DNA of 64,000 nt from Mucilaginibacter lappiensis. Lineage in GTDB: Bacteria; Bacteroidota; Bacteroidia; Sphingobacteriales; Sphingobacteriaceae. The notes beneath the pieces are model-generated. The model worked only from the letters and a program-made list of their open reading frames with translations, was not told the origin of the DNA and searched no databases. How positions within the stretch are numbered: the first letter of the stretch is position 1; the number at the start of each line of letters is the position of its first letter. The translations under genes and the position numbers were made by a program. The stretch spans positions 923,422-987,421 of the forward strand of contig NZ_FTMG01000001.1 of the NCBI RefSeq assembly GCF_900155965.1. The letters run 5' to 3'. Below, one piece after another: positions 7,545-17,156 of the stretch.

Positions 7545-8951
7545 TTAATAATTGGGGTTTTGAGTTATGCTCTTATTAACATCGGTTTCTGCTTGCGGAA
7601 TAGGTAACAACCTCCTGAAATTATCTGTAGCAATGGTAGTAATTGAAGGAGCGCTATTAGCCTCAACAGGGCGATTAATAGTCACATTGGTACGCTTAAG
7701 ATCAAAGAAACGTAAACCTTCAAAAGCAAGTTCCTTACGGCGCTCGGTTAAAATATCACTTATTAACTGATCACCGGTTGATGCGTAAACCAATGAAGGA
7801 TCGCGTTGTGCAACTAATTGGTTCAGATATTTTAAGGCATTCACCATATCTCCTAAACGGGCGTAAGATTCGGCCAGAGTAAGCAATACCTCAGAATAGC
7901 GAAGTATTTTCAGATCGTCCCGGTCGTTAGGATTGGATACATTGCTGTATTTATTAACTATGTAAGCCTGCGCTCCACTTCGCTTGCCATTAATGATCAG
8001 ACTTTTTCTAACATCAGTAGCTGAGTAAAGATTATATAACGGATCTGTTGACAATATATCGCCATAGCCAGCCGGATTATATATATAATCTAATCCAGCG
8101 GTACCATTGTTAGTTATATTGGTAAGTGCCAATTCAAAAATAGTTTCCTGTTTATTGGTTACAGGTCCGGGATTCGTCCAGTAAGCAGCAAAACCGGCAG
8201 CAGTTAACAGGGTGTATCCACCTTTATTTACAACCTCCAACGCTGCATCCCGTGCGTTAGCATAATCACCCTTATATAAGTAAGCGCGGGCTTGAAGTGC
8301 TTTAGCCGCATATTTATTCATATATTCTGAGCTGGTAGCCGTAGGAGGCATAATTGCATAGGCACTATCCAAATCACTGATGATTTTGGCATATACATCC
8401 GCTAATTTGCTCCTGGAAGGCTTTGTATAAGCACCTTGGTAACCAGTAACAAGAGGCACACCATCAGCACCAGGGTTAACTGTATAAGGTGTGGAATAAA
8501 AATTAGCCAATTGTAAGTACACTAATGCCCTTGTAGTATAAGCTTCGCCTTTATACAAACCAACAGCTGTACTGGTAGGTAATGCGGTGTTGATTATTCT
8601 GTTGGCTTGCAAAATAGTATAATAGCCCTGCGACCATATATTATTTGCCTCCGCATTCGTAACTATATAAGTATAGTTATTCTCTTGCAGATACCTACCG
8701 GAATTTGAACTACTGATATAGGCATTATCAGCTAATACATCGCCCAGCACAGGAATATCCCTGCCAAACAATGAAGATGAGCGCGAGGCATTGAACATAC
8801 CATTTACGGCATCGCTCATATCACTTTCTGTTTTAATTGCATCGCCTATGTTTACTGCTGCAGGCGGCTTTTGATCAAGGAATGATTTTTTGCAGGATGT
8901 TGAAACAACAGCACCGGCAATTAATACATATATAAATTTATTGATTTTCAT
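7545..8951 (-). CDS. SusD/RagB-family nutrient-binding outer-membrane lipoprotein
   Basis: 468 residues. SpII signal ending at Cys20 (STSC), then the FLDQKPP motif typical after SusD signal peptides. TPR-like helices follow, with AYTTRALVYLQLANFYS and ARAYLYKGDYANARD, then the C-terminal LTERRKELAFEGLRFFDLKR and LLPIPQAE motifs. SusD proteins sit on the outer face and cap a SusC transporter to capture glycans or other polymers. It is the second gene of a susC-susD pair, 11 bases after susC. No glycosidase, peptidase or sigma/anti-sigma gene is adjacent, so the substrate cannot be guessed. Confidence 0.95.
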   Translation of the reverse strand: MKINKFIYVLIAGAVVSTSCKKSFLDQKPPAAVNIGDAIKTESDMSDAVNGMFNASRSSSLFGRDIPVLGDVLADNAYISSSNSGRYLQENNYTYIVTNAEANNIWSQGYYTILQANRIINTALPTSTAVGLYKGEAYTTRALVYLQLANFYSTPYTVNPGADGVPLVTGYQGAYTKPSRSKLADVYAKIISDLDSAYAIMPPTATSSEYMNKYAAKALQARAYLYKGDYANARDAALEVVNKGGYTLLTAAGFAAYWTNPGPVTNKQETIFELALTNITNNGTAGLDYIYNPAGYGDILSTDPLYNLYSATDVRKSLIINGKRSGAQAYIVNKYSNVSNPNDRDDLKILRYSEVLLTLAESYARLGDMVNALKYLNQLVAQRDPSLVYASTGDQLISDILTERRKELAFEGLRFFDLKRTNVTINRPVEANSAPSITTIATDNFRRLLPIPQAETDVNKSITQNPNY

Positions 8952-8962
8952 TTCGGGTAATT

Positions 8963-11900
8963 TTATAATCCAACATTAAGGCCAATAGTATACGTTTTAA
9001 CCTGTGGAACTTCCAGGTTACTTACACCATATAAAATCTGGTTAGTAGTAGCGTTGTTTACTAATGCACCAACCTCTGGGTCAAACGGTAAACGTTTATC
9101 ATATGTTTTAGTCCATAAGTTTGTTCCACGACCATATAGATACAGCTTACTGATACCTAACTTCTTCAAAAAGGCAAGGTCTTTAAAGTCATAACCGATG
9201 GTTAGGTTTCTAAGCCGTATATAATCACCTTTATACAAGAAACGGCTTGAAAATGATGAAGACTGACCATTATTAACCCCACCTACAACATATTTCGGCA
9301 CATCAGTAATTTGCCCAGGCGTAGTCCATCTGTTCATGTTAGAAGCATATTTATTGAAGGTATATTGTGTACCATCATTTAAATACTGAGCCCATGCATC
9401 TTGGATATAGTTACCATAATTATAGTAAATATCTGCAGATAAGGTTATTCCTTTATAAGAGAATGTATTATTAAAACCACCAAAAGCTTTGGGATCGGCT
9501 TGTTTACCGGCTACACGTTGAGCTTTGGTATAATCATTGGTTGTAGCTGTTTTGGTACCATCTGTATACCACAAAGCATCACCGTTGGCCGGATCAACAC
9601 CAGCGTACTGACGAGCGTACCAGGTATAAAACGGCTTGCCTTCCTGCACCTGGAAGTTACCATTAAGGAATGGCGCATGGTTAACCAGTTGCGTAACCTT
9701 GTTTTTATTTAACGATAAGTTAAAACTGGTTGTCCATGTAAAATCTTTTGTTTTTACAGGAATTCCTTTTACAGCAAATTCAAACCCCTTATTGGTCATT
9801 GCACCAATGTTTTGATTTATATTTGAAAATCCAGTGGTTAACGAAACGGGATTTAATAAGATCAACTTGTCAATATTCTTGTTATAATAATCTACAACAA
9901 ATGTTAAACGATCATTAAAAAATCCAAAATCAACACCAATGTCCAATTGCTTAGCTGTTTCCCATCCAAGATTAACATTACCAATATTATTAAAATTTTG
10001 CCCAGGAGAACCAGCATAATTTACACCGTAACCCGCTGTTGGACGCCATCCATAATTGCTTAACCCTGCTGAGTTACCCGTTAAACCATATGACGCCCGG
10101 AGTTTTGCGGATGACAAAATCTTTTGAACAGCAAAAAAACTTTCCTGGTCAACATTCCAGGCTACCCCTACAGAAGGGAAATTTCCAAAAGCCTGGCTGC
10201 TACCAAATCTTGATGAGCCATCTCTTCTGAATGAACCACTCAGCACATACTTATTTTTGTAATTAGCGCTCACTATAGCAAAAACTGCATCATAAGTATA
10301 ATCAGAGGTATTGGCATTCCCGGCTATTGGTGTTGACGCATTAATGGAGTTTGTTAAAAGTGGTTGAGTAGCCGGATACAAATTGCTATTGGAAGTAATA
10401 AAATATGCACGTGATTTTTGAGCTTCATAACCAACGTTAGCATCAACATAAAAATCAGAAATATTAGGGACGTTCCAACGGTATGATAGTTGGTTCCTGG
10501 TTAACCAATTAAAAGCACGGGTATAATAATCATAACCACGACCACCCGAGGTACGACCATCGCCCATAATAGCATTATTAAATTGCCGCTCCTCCAAAAC
10601 ATTGTAATCAATACTTACATAGCTGGTATATTTTAACTCATCCCATATATTCCATTTCAAAGTAGCATTTCCTAAAACACGTGTTTGGGAATCGGTTTTT
10701 TTATCGTTTTGTGCTATATATAATGGGTTATAAACACTTGGAAAATTGGTATTTCCGGTACGAGTAGAGTTTAAAGATCCATCATCATTATAAGCCAATT
10801 GAAACGGCCGAAGGAAATAGGCTGATAAAATTGGATTGGCAAAACCACCACCATTTGAAGGTGTATTTTGATTTACATTCGAAAAGTTTAAACCAATACC
10901 CAAGCTAAATCTTTTACTAATAGTATGATCAATATTTAATAAACCGGTTATCCTTTTTAAATTAGAACCGACAGTGGTGGCCTCCTGTTTAAAATAACCG
11001 GTTGAGGCAAATATCCTGGTCATTTCATTACCACCATTCAAAGAAACATTATACTGCTGTTGCTTACCGTTTTTGGTAACCAGGTCATACCAGTTATTGC
11101 TTTTTCCGTTTAATCCATAGCTGGTTGTGGTTTGCGGGACATCAAACTGACTTTTGGCATTGGCTGGAATTTGATTATAATTATTTAGCCCCTCTAAAAA
11201 CAATGTACGATACTGATCGGCTGTTGCAGGTTTGCCTGCATCGGGTAATGAAAGGTTTGAAGTAGAACCCATCTCAGCATCAAAACGAACTTGGGTTTTA
11301 CCCGATTTACCTTTTTTAGTGGTAATAACAATTACACCGTTTGAACCTCTGGAACCATAAATAGCCGTTGCAGAAGCATCTTTTAAAACGGTAACGCTTT
11401 CAATATCATTTTGATTAATACCTGCTAAAACATTGGTAGTTGTGCTTAACCGGGAAAGATCACCTGAGTTGATGATCATTCCATCCACAACATACAAAGG
11501 ATTCGAATCTGCACCTATTGAACCAATACCGCGGATACGAACTTGCATATTGGCACCTGGCTGACCTGAATTTTGGCTAATATTTAAACCGGCAACTTCT
11601 CCCTGCAAAGCTTGCAATGGGGTTGAAAATGGTTTATTTTCATTTTCACGTCCATTAACCGTTGCAGCAGCACCCGTATAAGCTTTCTTTGCCCTGGTTA
11701 CATAACCATCAGAAACAACCACTTCAGTTAATAAACGAGTGTCGCTTTTTAATTTAACCGAATAATTAGCATTACCTTCAATAGTTAATACCTGCGCAGT
11801 ATAACCAATAAAGGTAAATACCAATTTTTCACCAGCAACACCTGCAATTGAAAACTTGCCGTCTGCATCAGTCTGCGTTCCGCGGTCTGATCCTTGAATT

Positions 11901-12034
11901 TTAATAGAAACTCCTGGTAAGGGCTGTCCGTCATCGGCCCCCGTTACTCTTCCTGTAATTTTCCTGCTTTGAGCAAAAATACTATTCAATGAAATAATAC
12001 TTAAGACAAAAAATAAAAGTAATTTTTTCTTCAT
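8963..12034 (-). CDS. SusC/RagA-family TonB-dependent transporter
   Basis: 1023 residues. Signal peptide (to about residue 21, FAQ), a carboxypeptidase-regulatory-like domain (KITGRVTGADDGQPLPGVSI) at about 25-100, a plug domain with IRGIGSIG and the SusC signature LYVVDGM, SATAIYGSRGSNGVIVITTKKG at about 215-240 (quoted in part), then a 22-strand barrel. It imports the substrate bound by its SusD partner across the outer membrane using TonB energy. There is no N-terminal signalling (STN) extension, so no trans-envelope regulation is expected. Transcribed before susD; 336 bases separate it from the divergent dehydrogenase gene. Confidence 0.96.
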   Translation of the reverse strand: MKKKLLLFFVLSIISLNSIFAQSRKITGRVTGADDGQPLPGVSIKIQGSDRGTQTDADGKFSIAGVAGEKLVFTFIGYTAQVLTIEGNANYSVKLKSDTRLLTEVVVSDGYVTRAKKAYTGAAATVNGRENENKPFSTPLQALQGEVAGLNISQNSGQPGANMQVRIRGIGSIGADSNPLYVVDGMIINSGDLSRLSTTTNVLAGINQNDIESVTVLKDASATAIYGSRGSNGVIVITTKKGKSGKTQVRFDAEMGSTSNLSLPDAGKPATADQYRTLFLEGLNNYNQIPANAKSQFDVPQTTTSYGLNGKSNNWYDLVTKNGKQQQYNVSLNGGNEMTRIFASTGYFKQEATTVGSNLKRITGLLNIDHTISKRFSLGIGLNFSNVNQNTPSNGGGFANPILSAYFLRPFQLAYNDDGSLNSTRTGNTNFPSVYNPLYIAQNDKKTDSQTRVLGNATLKWNIWDELKYTSYVSIDYNVLEERQFNNAIMGDGRTSGGRGYDYYTRAFNWLTRNQLSYRWNVPNISDFYVDANVGYEAQKSRAYFITSNSNLYPATQPLLTNSINASTPIAGNANTSDYTYDAVFAIVSANYKNKYVLSGSFRRDGSSRFGSSQAFGNFPSVGVAWNVDQESFFAVQKILSSAKLRASYGLTGNSAGLSNYGWRPTAGYGVNYAGSPGQNFNNIGNVNLGWETAKQLDIGVDFGFFNDRLTFVVDYYNKNIDKLILLNPVSLTTGFSNINQNIGAMTNKGFEFAVKGIPVKTKDFTWTTSFNLSLNKNKVTQLVNHAPFLNGNFQVQEGKPFYTWYARQYAGVDPANGDALWYTDGTKTATTNDYTKAQRVAGKQADPKAFGGFNNTFSYKGITLSADIYYNYGNYIQDAWAQYLNDGTQYTFNKYASNMNRWTTPGQITDVPKYVVGGVNNGQSSSFSSRFLYKGDYIRLRNLTIGYDFKDLAFLKKLGISKLYLYGRGTNLWTKTYDKRLPFDPEVGALVNNATTNQILYGVSNLEVPQVKTYTIGLNVGL

Positions 12035-12370
12035 GCTTTTTGTTTTAGTTTTTACAAAATAATTGTGATGAAATTATGAATTTTATATCAATCACTATGC
12101 AATTGTTACATTAAATTACATATTTGACAATTTAATGACCATGTATTTGAAAATATTTTCTTTTAAAAAGGATTCTTTTTCTATTATAACGTGATATAAA
12201 TGAAGCTTATAACTCATTCCATCAAGATCTATCTCTCTTTAATATAATGGAGATCAGACGTTGACGAATAGCAAAGCCCAGATTTAGTTGCATCCCAATT
12301 TTGCCAAATAAATAATTTACTCCACTTTAGCTCATTGTTTTACAGCAATACATAACCACTTAACATCAGC
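12035..12370. other. Intergenic region between susC and the dehydrogenase gene
   Basis: 336 A+T-rich bases between two divergent genes; it must hold both promoters. I see no perfect TAnnTTTG box (near-matches only), no gene and no strong hairpin. Confidence 0.5.
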
Positions 12371-13276
12371 ATGAAAAATATTACCGTAATAGGTTCAGGA
12401 ACAATGGGCAACGGCATTGCTCATACTTTTGCTCAGCATAACTTTGAAGTGTCATTAGTTGATATTAACCCCGGTGCTTTAAATAAAGCTGTACAAACCA
12501 TCACCAGTAATCTCGATCGCCAGTTAAAAAAAGGGGCAATAGATGAGCAGTTAAAAAACGATACGCTTAGTCGTATTAAAATATATACTAATCTGCAACA
12601 GGGGGTTGCAAATGCTGACCTGGTAATAGAAGCCGCTACTGAGAACCGGGAAATTAAATTGAAGTTATTCAAGCAGCTTAGTGATATTTGTGATGATAAA
12701 GTGATCTTGGCTTCCAATACATCTTCCATATCCATCACACAAATTGCCGCAGTTACTAAAAACCCGGGAAATGTGATAGGAATGCACTTCATGAACCCCG
12801 TTCCGGTAATGAAGCTGATAGAAGTGATCAGGGGTTATGCTACTACTGATCATGTTACCCAAACCGTAATGCAATTATCCAAAACATTGGGTAAAGATCC
12901 GGTTGAAGTGAATGACTACCCTGGTTTTGTTGCCAACCGGATCCTGATGCCGATGATCAATGAAGCTGTTTATACGCTTTATGAAGGAGTTGCCGGTGTT
13001 GAAGAGATTGATACTGTGATGAAATTAGGCATGGCCCACCCTATGGGGCCATTACAACTGGCTGATTTTATTGGACTTGATGTTTGCCTGGCTATTTTAA
13101 AGGTATTGTACGATGGTTTTGGCAATCAAAAATATGCGCCTTGTCCGTTATTGGTGAATATGGTAACAGCCGGCCATTTGGGTGCAAAATCAGGAAATGG
13201 CTTTTATAAATATACCCAAGGCAGTAAAGAATTGATAGTGGCCGACAAATTCACCAAAAATTCATTAAACTTATAG
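12371..13276 (+). CDS. 3-hydroxybutyryl-CoA / 3-hydroxyacyl-CoA dehydrogenase
   Basis: 301 residues. NAD-dependent oxidation of 3-hydroxyacyl-CoA to 3-ketoacyl-CoA, or the reverse. N-terminal Rossmann motif GSGTMGNGIAHTFAQ with DINPGAL after beta-2; catalytic His in GMHFMNPVPVMKLIE; C-terminal dimerisation domain with DYPGFVANRILMPMINEA and LGMAHPMGPLQLADFIGLD. Single-domain length (about 280-300) fits the short Hbd/PaaH type, not the FadB fusion. It stands alone, so degradation versus synthesis cannot be decided. Confidence 0.93.
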   Translation: MKNITVIGSGTMGNGIAHTFAQHNFEVSLVDINPGALNKAVQTITSNLDRQLKKGAIDEQLKNDTLSRIKIYTNLQQGVANADLVIEAATENREIKLKLFKQLSDICDDKVILASNTSSISITQIAAVTKNPGNVIGMHFMNPVPVMKLIEVIRGYATTDHVTQTVMQLSKTLGKDPVEVNDYPGFVANRILMPMINEAVYTLYEGVAGVEEIDTVMKLGMAHPMGPLQLADFIGLDVCLAILKVLYDGFGNQKYAPCPLLVNMVTAGHLGAKSGNGFYKYTQGSKELIVADKFTKNSLNL

Positions 13277-13292
13277 CTATATAGAGCGTCTA

Positions 13293-13300
13293 TAAATTTG
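13293..13300 (+). promoter_or_regulatory. -7 box TAAATTTG for the WXXGXW lipoprotein
   Basis: Perfect TAnnTTTG match 29 bases upstream of the ATG at 13330. Confidence 0.55.
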
Positions 13301-13329
13301 TAAGCATTTTTAATTAAAACACTTTACAG

Positions 13330-13620
13330 ATGAAAAAGATAGCGAAAATAGGATTATTACTAGCCTTAACCGGCACCTTGTTCAGCTCATGCGCTGCTGA
13401 TTATTACGTGGCTGAACGCCCTGCTGAACCCGTATATGTACGTCCTGTTGCTCCATATCAAGGTGCCTATTGGGTTCCAGGTGAGTGGGCTTGGCGTGGC
13501 GGAAGATACGCTTATATAAATGGCTACTATGCTCATCCTCGCCCTGGCCGGGTATATGTACAGGGTTACTGGCACCCAGCTCACCGCGGCTATGCGTGGC
13601 ACAGGGGATATTGGAGGTAG
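13330..13620 (+). CDS. Small lipoprotein with W-x-x-G-x-W repeats
   Basis: 96 residues. SpII signal ending at LFSSC (Cys21). The mature part is Tyr/Trp/Pro/His-rich with repeats YWVPGEWAW, YINGYY, YVQGYWHP and WHRGYWR, the pattern of the YXWQ/WXXGXW repeat family of small envelope lipoproteins. Function unknown. It has its own promoter box and is followed by a terminator nested inside a 23-bp inverted repeat. Confidence 0.85.
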   Translation: MKKIAKIGLLLALTGTLFSSCAADYYVAERPAEPVYVRPVAPYQGAYWVPGEWAWRGGRYAYINGYYAHPRPGRVYVQGYWHPAHRGYAWHRGYWR

Positions 13621-13633
13621 GCTGCTGATGGGT

Positions 13634-13766
13634 AGATGTGCGTATATGCAGATGTGAGGATGAATAAACGATTAATTATAAATTGTAAATAAAAAAGGCC
13701 TTGCTGAATTCAGTAAGGTTTTTTTTATTTATTTTATCATTTGCACATCTGCATATACGCACATCT
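13634..13766. repeat. Perfect 23-bp inverted repeat (GCACATCT family) around a terminator
   Basis: Left arm 13634-13656 and right arm 13744-13766 are exact reverse complements. Both are built from the GATGTGC/GCACATC motif seen also near 43.2, 57.0 and 63.2 kb. The right side ends just before the argS stop codon (13777). Confidence 0.85.
13691..13728. terminator. Terminator between the WXXGXW gene and argS
   Basis: Stem with arms around a central AATT (CCTTGCTG / CAGTAAGG, one wobble), flanked by an A-run and a long T-run, so it can act for both convergent genes. Confidence 0.75.
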
Positions 13767-13776
13767 GCACATCAAA

Positions 13777-15543
13777 CTACATCCGCTCAGGCACATTTAT
13801 ACCCAGCAGATTCATGGATTTGCTGATCACTTTGGCCGATGATGCTGACAATTGCAATCGGAATTGTTTCGATATCTCGTCCTCGGCCTGGAGGATTGAT
13901 TTCTCGTGATAGAATTTATTGTAAACTTTGGCTAATTCGTATACATAGTTGGCTATAACTGCCGGACTATAATCGTTAGCTGCCGTATTGATCACATCAG
14001 GAAACTGGGTTAACAATACAATCAGGTCACGTTCAACATCCGCAAGCTCAGTAGTTTCAATTGCGCTATTGACTTGGTAATTTGCCTTACTAAGCACCGA
14101 TTTAATACGGGCATGTGTGTATTGAATAAACGGCCCGGTGTGCCCTTGGAAATCAACTGACTCATTAGGATCAAACAACAACCGTTTTTTAGGATCAACC
14201 TTTAAAAGGAAATATTTAAGTGCGCCCATCCCTATAGTATGGTATAATTGCAACTTGTCTTCTTCACTAAAACCATCAACCTTACCCATAGCTTCGGTTT
14301 GTTCTTTAGCAGTAGCTTCCATTTCGGCCATCAGATCGTCGGCGTCAACCACTGTACCCTCACGTGATTTCATTTTGCCCGATGGAAGATCGACCATTCC
14401 ATATGACAAATGAAATAATCCATCTGCCCCGGCTTTGCCTAGTTTACGCAATATCAGGAACAGCACCTTAAAGTGATAATCCTGCTCGTTACCAACCACA
14501 TAGATAGATTTATCCATATGAAAGTTGTTATATTTTAACTGGGCGGTACCCAAATCCTGGGTAATATAAACCGAGGTGCCATCTGAACGTAATACCAGTT
14601 TCTCGTCCAGTCCATCATGTGTAAGATCTATCCAGACAGATCCGTCAGGTTTTCTGAAGAAAACGCCTTTTTCAAGTCCTTCCTCAATAATATCCTTACC
14701 TAAAAGGTAAGTATTTGATTCGTAGTAATATTTATCGAAATCAACACCCAGTTGCTTGTATGTTTCGGCAAAACCAGCATATACCCAACCGTTCATGGTT
14801 TTCCACAGGTCGATCACTTCAGCATCGCCAGCCTCCCACTTTTGTAGCATTTGCTGGGCTTCTTTAATAACAGGAGCATTCTTTTTAGCCTCATCCTCAC
14901 TTTGCCCTTCGGCTTTTAGCTCTTCAATCTGAGTTTTATAAGCCTTATCAAACAGCACATAATATTTACCAACCAAATGATCGCCTTTTAAGCCTGATGA
15001 TTCCGGCGTTTCACCATTGCCAAACATTTGCCAGGCCAGCATAGATTTGCAAATGTGTATACCACGGTCGTTCACCAGGTTTGCTTTTACCACTTCGTAA
15101 CCAGCTGCGCCTAATATTTGCGCTATCGAATAACCTAACAGATTGTTGCGGATATGCCCCAGGTGTAGCGGCTTGTTGGTATTAGGTGACGAATATTCCA
15201 CCATTACTTTTTGACCATTGGGTTTGGCAACGGCAAAATCATCAGGTAAAATTTGGTTGTATAACTGACCTATCCAATATCCATCACTTATAGAAATATT
15301 CAAAAAGCCTTTGATCACATTGAACGCAGCGATTTCTTTCACCTCGTTTTTCAGATATTCCCCTATTTCGGCACCAGTTTGCTCAGGGCCTTTGCGCGAA
15401 AATTTGGTAAAAGGGAATGTTACTATGGTTATTTGCCCTTCAAATTCTTTGCGGGTTTCCTGTAAACTTATAGCAGCCGGGGCTACATCTGTTTGATATA
15501 GTTGTTTTATTGCTTTAACAGCCGCCTCAATAATAAAATCCAT
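13777..15543 (-). CDS. argS: Arginyl-tRNA synthetase
   Basis: 588 residues. Class I aminoacyl-tRNA synthetase charging tRNA-Arg. HIGH-type motif HLGHIRNN at about residue 127 (after EYSSPNTNKPLH), KMSKS-region variant KMKSREGTVVDADDL at about 388, an N-terminal Add-1-like domain for the tRNA D-loop and a C-terminal anticodon-binding domain ending in NLLGINVPERM. Full length. It is divergent from the arginine deiminase-family gene, 86 bases apart. Its -7 box lies 4 bases before the ATG. Confidence 0.97.
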   Translation of the reverse strand: MDFIIEAAVKAIKQLYQTDVAPAAISLQETRKEFEGQITIVTFPFTKFSRKGPEQTGAEIGEYLKNEVKEIAAFNVIKGFLNISISDGYWIGQLYNQILPDDFAVAKPNGQKVMVEYSSPNTNKPLHLGHIRNNLLGYSIAQILGAAGYEVVKANLVNDRGIHICKSMLAWQMFGNGETPESSGLKGDHLVGKYYVLFDKAYKTQIEELKAEGQSEDEAKKNAPVIKEAQQMLQKWEAGDAEVIDLWKTMNGWVYAGFAETYKQLGVDFDKYYYESNTYLLGKDIIEEGLEKGVFFRKPDGSVWIDLTHDGLDEKLVLRSDGTSVYITQDLGTAQLKYNNFHMDKSIYVVGNEQDYHFKVLFLILRKLGKAGADGLFHLSYGMVDLPSGKMKSREGTVVDADDLMAEMEATAKEQTEAMGKVDGFSEEDKLQLYHTIGMGALKYFLLKVDPKKRLLFDPNESVDFQGHTGPFIQYTHARIKSVLSKANYQVNSAIETTELADVERDLIVLLTQFPDVINTAANDYSPAVIANYVYELAKVYNKFYHEKSILQAEDEISKQFRLQLSASSAKVISKSMNLLGINVPERM

Positions 15544-15547
15544 TCGG

Positions 15548-15555
15548 CAAAATTA
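15548..15555 (-). promoter_or_regulatory. -7 box TAATTTTG for argS
   Basis: Read on the minus strand, a perfect TAnnTTTG ends 4 bases before the argS ATG (15543), so the mRNA is predicted to be leaderless. Confidence 0.5.
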
Positions 15556-15629
15556 ATTAAATTGCCAATATCCTTGTTATAATAAAATGTTGATTATTCT
15601 GAATAGATTTGTTCTTCTTATATCCATTT

Positions 15630-17072
15630 ATGACACTTAAAAACAACGATTTTAGAATAGATGTAACCTCCGAAATTGGAACACTCCGCACCTTACTCAT
15701 CCACAGCCCAGATAGCGGCCTGGGTAAAGTAGTACCATCAAAAGCCCAGGATTGGCTATTTGAAGACATTGTGCACCTGGATACCATGCGTAAAAATGAA
15801 TATGATTATTACGTAAAACTGTTGCTTTATTTTTTGGATCAGGATAAGATCAAAGGCAAACTGCAGGAGGTTGATAATGACACTGAACGCACATTTTTTA
15901 AGCCTGACAACCCGGGTTTCCATGCGTCAGGCAAAGTAATTGAGATACAAACCCTACTGGCCGATATTTTAAAACAAGCCGATATCCGCGAAAAACTGGT
16001 AGCATCAGTTTGCGCTATTGAAAGCTGCAACTATCGCCTGCAACAACAACTGATAGATACCGATCCTGTTGAGCTATCCAAAATATTTATATCGGGCTCA
16101 TTAAGTACGGAAGAAATGATCTTCGCGCCAATTCCTAACCTCATTTTTTCGAGAGATATTGGTATTGCCATCAACAATCACATGCTGTTGAATAAGCCTG
16201 CAAAAAAGGCCCGTTTCCGTGAAACACTACTGGCACGGTATATATTTTTTAATCACCCATTGTTTGCTGAATACCGCAACAACATTTTGGAGATACCAGA
16301 AACTGCCCAGCACTTTTTACGCCCAGGCGAAGACAATCTCGAAAAAACAACCCTGGAGGGTGGCGATGTGATGATGGTAAGTCCGCAGCACCTCGTTATT
16401 GGTTGCAGTGAACGCACCTCCATCAGCGGTGCCAATGAGGCTATTAAACTTTTGTTTGACAACGATGTGGTAAAGAAAGTAACCATTGTAAAAATCCCCC
16501 ATAAGCGCGACTACATGCACATTGATACGGTTTTTACACAGGTTAGACGAGATACATGGGTACTGTTACGCTCCCTGGCCGTTGCTGAAGCCCCGCTTGA
16601 AGAACAGGAGCCTATATCCTGGTTTGCCGATAAAAAACAAAAGGAAAGACCAGAAATTGTACAGTTTGAAAAAGGCGAAAAGCCAAGATTATTTGGCTGT
16701 ATTGAAGATCTGTTAGCAGATATCAGTGAAAATGACTTGCAAAGTGGTAACAAAACAAAGTTCATTTACTCGGGTAATAACACCTTCCCGTTTGACGCCC
16801 GTGAACAATGGACAGATTCTTGCAACCTGCTGGCCATCAAAGAAGGCGTGGTTTTAGGATACGACCGTAATGATAAAACCGTGGAAGCATTTAAACAAAA
16901 CGGCTTTAGTGTGATCCGCGTGAATGACCTGCTGCAGAAATTTGAATCGGGCGAACTTGATCCACAAGAACTGACCAATACTTTAATTTTAATGCCATCG
17001 GCAGAACTTTCCAGGGCCCGTGGTGGTTTTCACTGCATGAGCATGCCGCTTTTAAGAGATAAAATTGTCTGA
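15630..17072 (+). CDS. Arginine deiminase-family protein
   Basis: 480 residues from the ATG at 15630; an upstream in-frame TTG at 15609 is less likely. Guanidino-group modifying fold: the N-terminal LIHSPDSGLGKVVP, IFSRDIGIAIN (substrate Arg/Asp), LEGGDVMMVS, HIDTVFTQV (catalytic His) and a C-terminal GGFHCMSMP in which Cys469 is the nucleophile. These match arginine deiminase, which hydrolyses arginine to citrulline and ammonia. It is longer than classical ArcA (about 410) with extra helices at about 60-150. No ornithine carbamoyltransferase or carbamate kinase is present; a CtlX-like gene follows, suggesting citrulline is cleaved hydrolytically. The stop codon lies inside a 15-bp inverted repeat. 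Confidence 0.85.
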   Translation: MTLKNNDFRIDVTSEIGTLRTLLIHSPDSGLGKVVPSKAQDWLFEDIVHLDTMRKNEYDYYVKLLLYFLDQDKIKGKLQEVDNDTERTFFKPDNPGFHASGKVIEIQTLLADILKQADIREKLVASVCAIESCNYRLQQQLIDTDPVELSKIFISGSLSTEEMIFAPIPNLIFSRDIGIAINNHMLLNKPAKKARFRETLLARYIFFNHPLFAEYRNNILEIPETAQHFLRPGEDNLEKTTLEGGDVMMVSPQHLVIGCSERTSISGANEAIKLLFDNDVVKKVTIVKIPHKRDYMHIDTVFTQVRRDTWVLLRSLAVAEAPLEEQEPISWFADKKQKERPEIVQFEKGEKPRLFGCIEDLLADISENDLQSGNKTKFIYSGNNTFPFDAREQWTDSCNLLAIKEGVVLGYDRNDKTVEAFKQNGFSVIRVNDLLQKFESGELDPQELTNTLILMPSAELSRARGGFHCMSMPLLRDKIV

Positions 17073-17141
17073 ATCAGAATTCACTGAATTAACGGATTTA
17101 CAGAATAACACTATAATAATTCTGTAAATTCTGATTCAGAC
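17067..17141. repeat. Perfect 15-bp inverted repeat spanning the stop of the deiminase gene
   Basis: Arms 17067-17081 and 17127-17141 are exact reverse complements; further inner segments (TTTACAGAAT / ATTCTGTAAA) also pair. The stop codon (17070-17072) is in the left arm. No T-run follows directly. Confidence 0.8.
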
Positions 17142-17156
17142 AAAAAAAATAATAAA

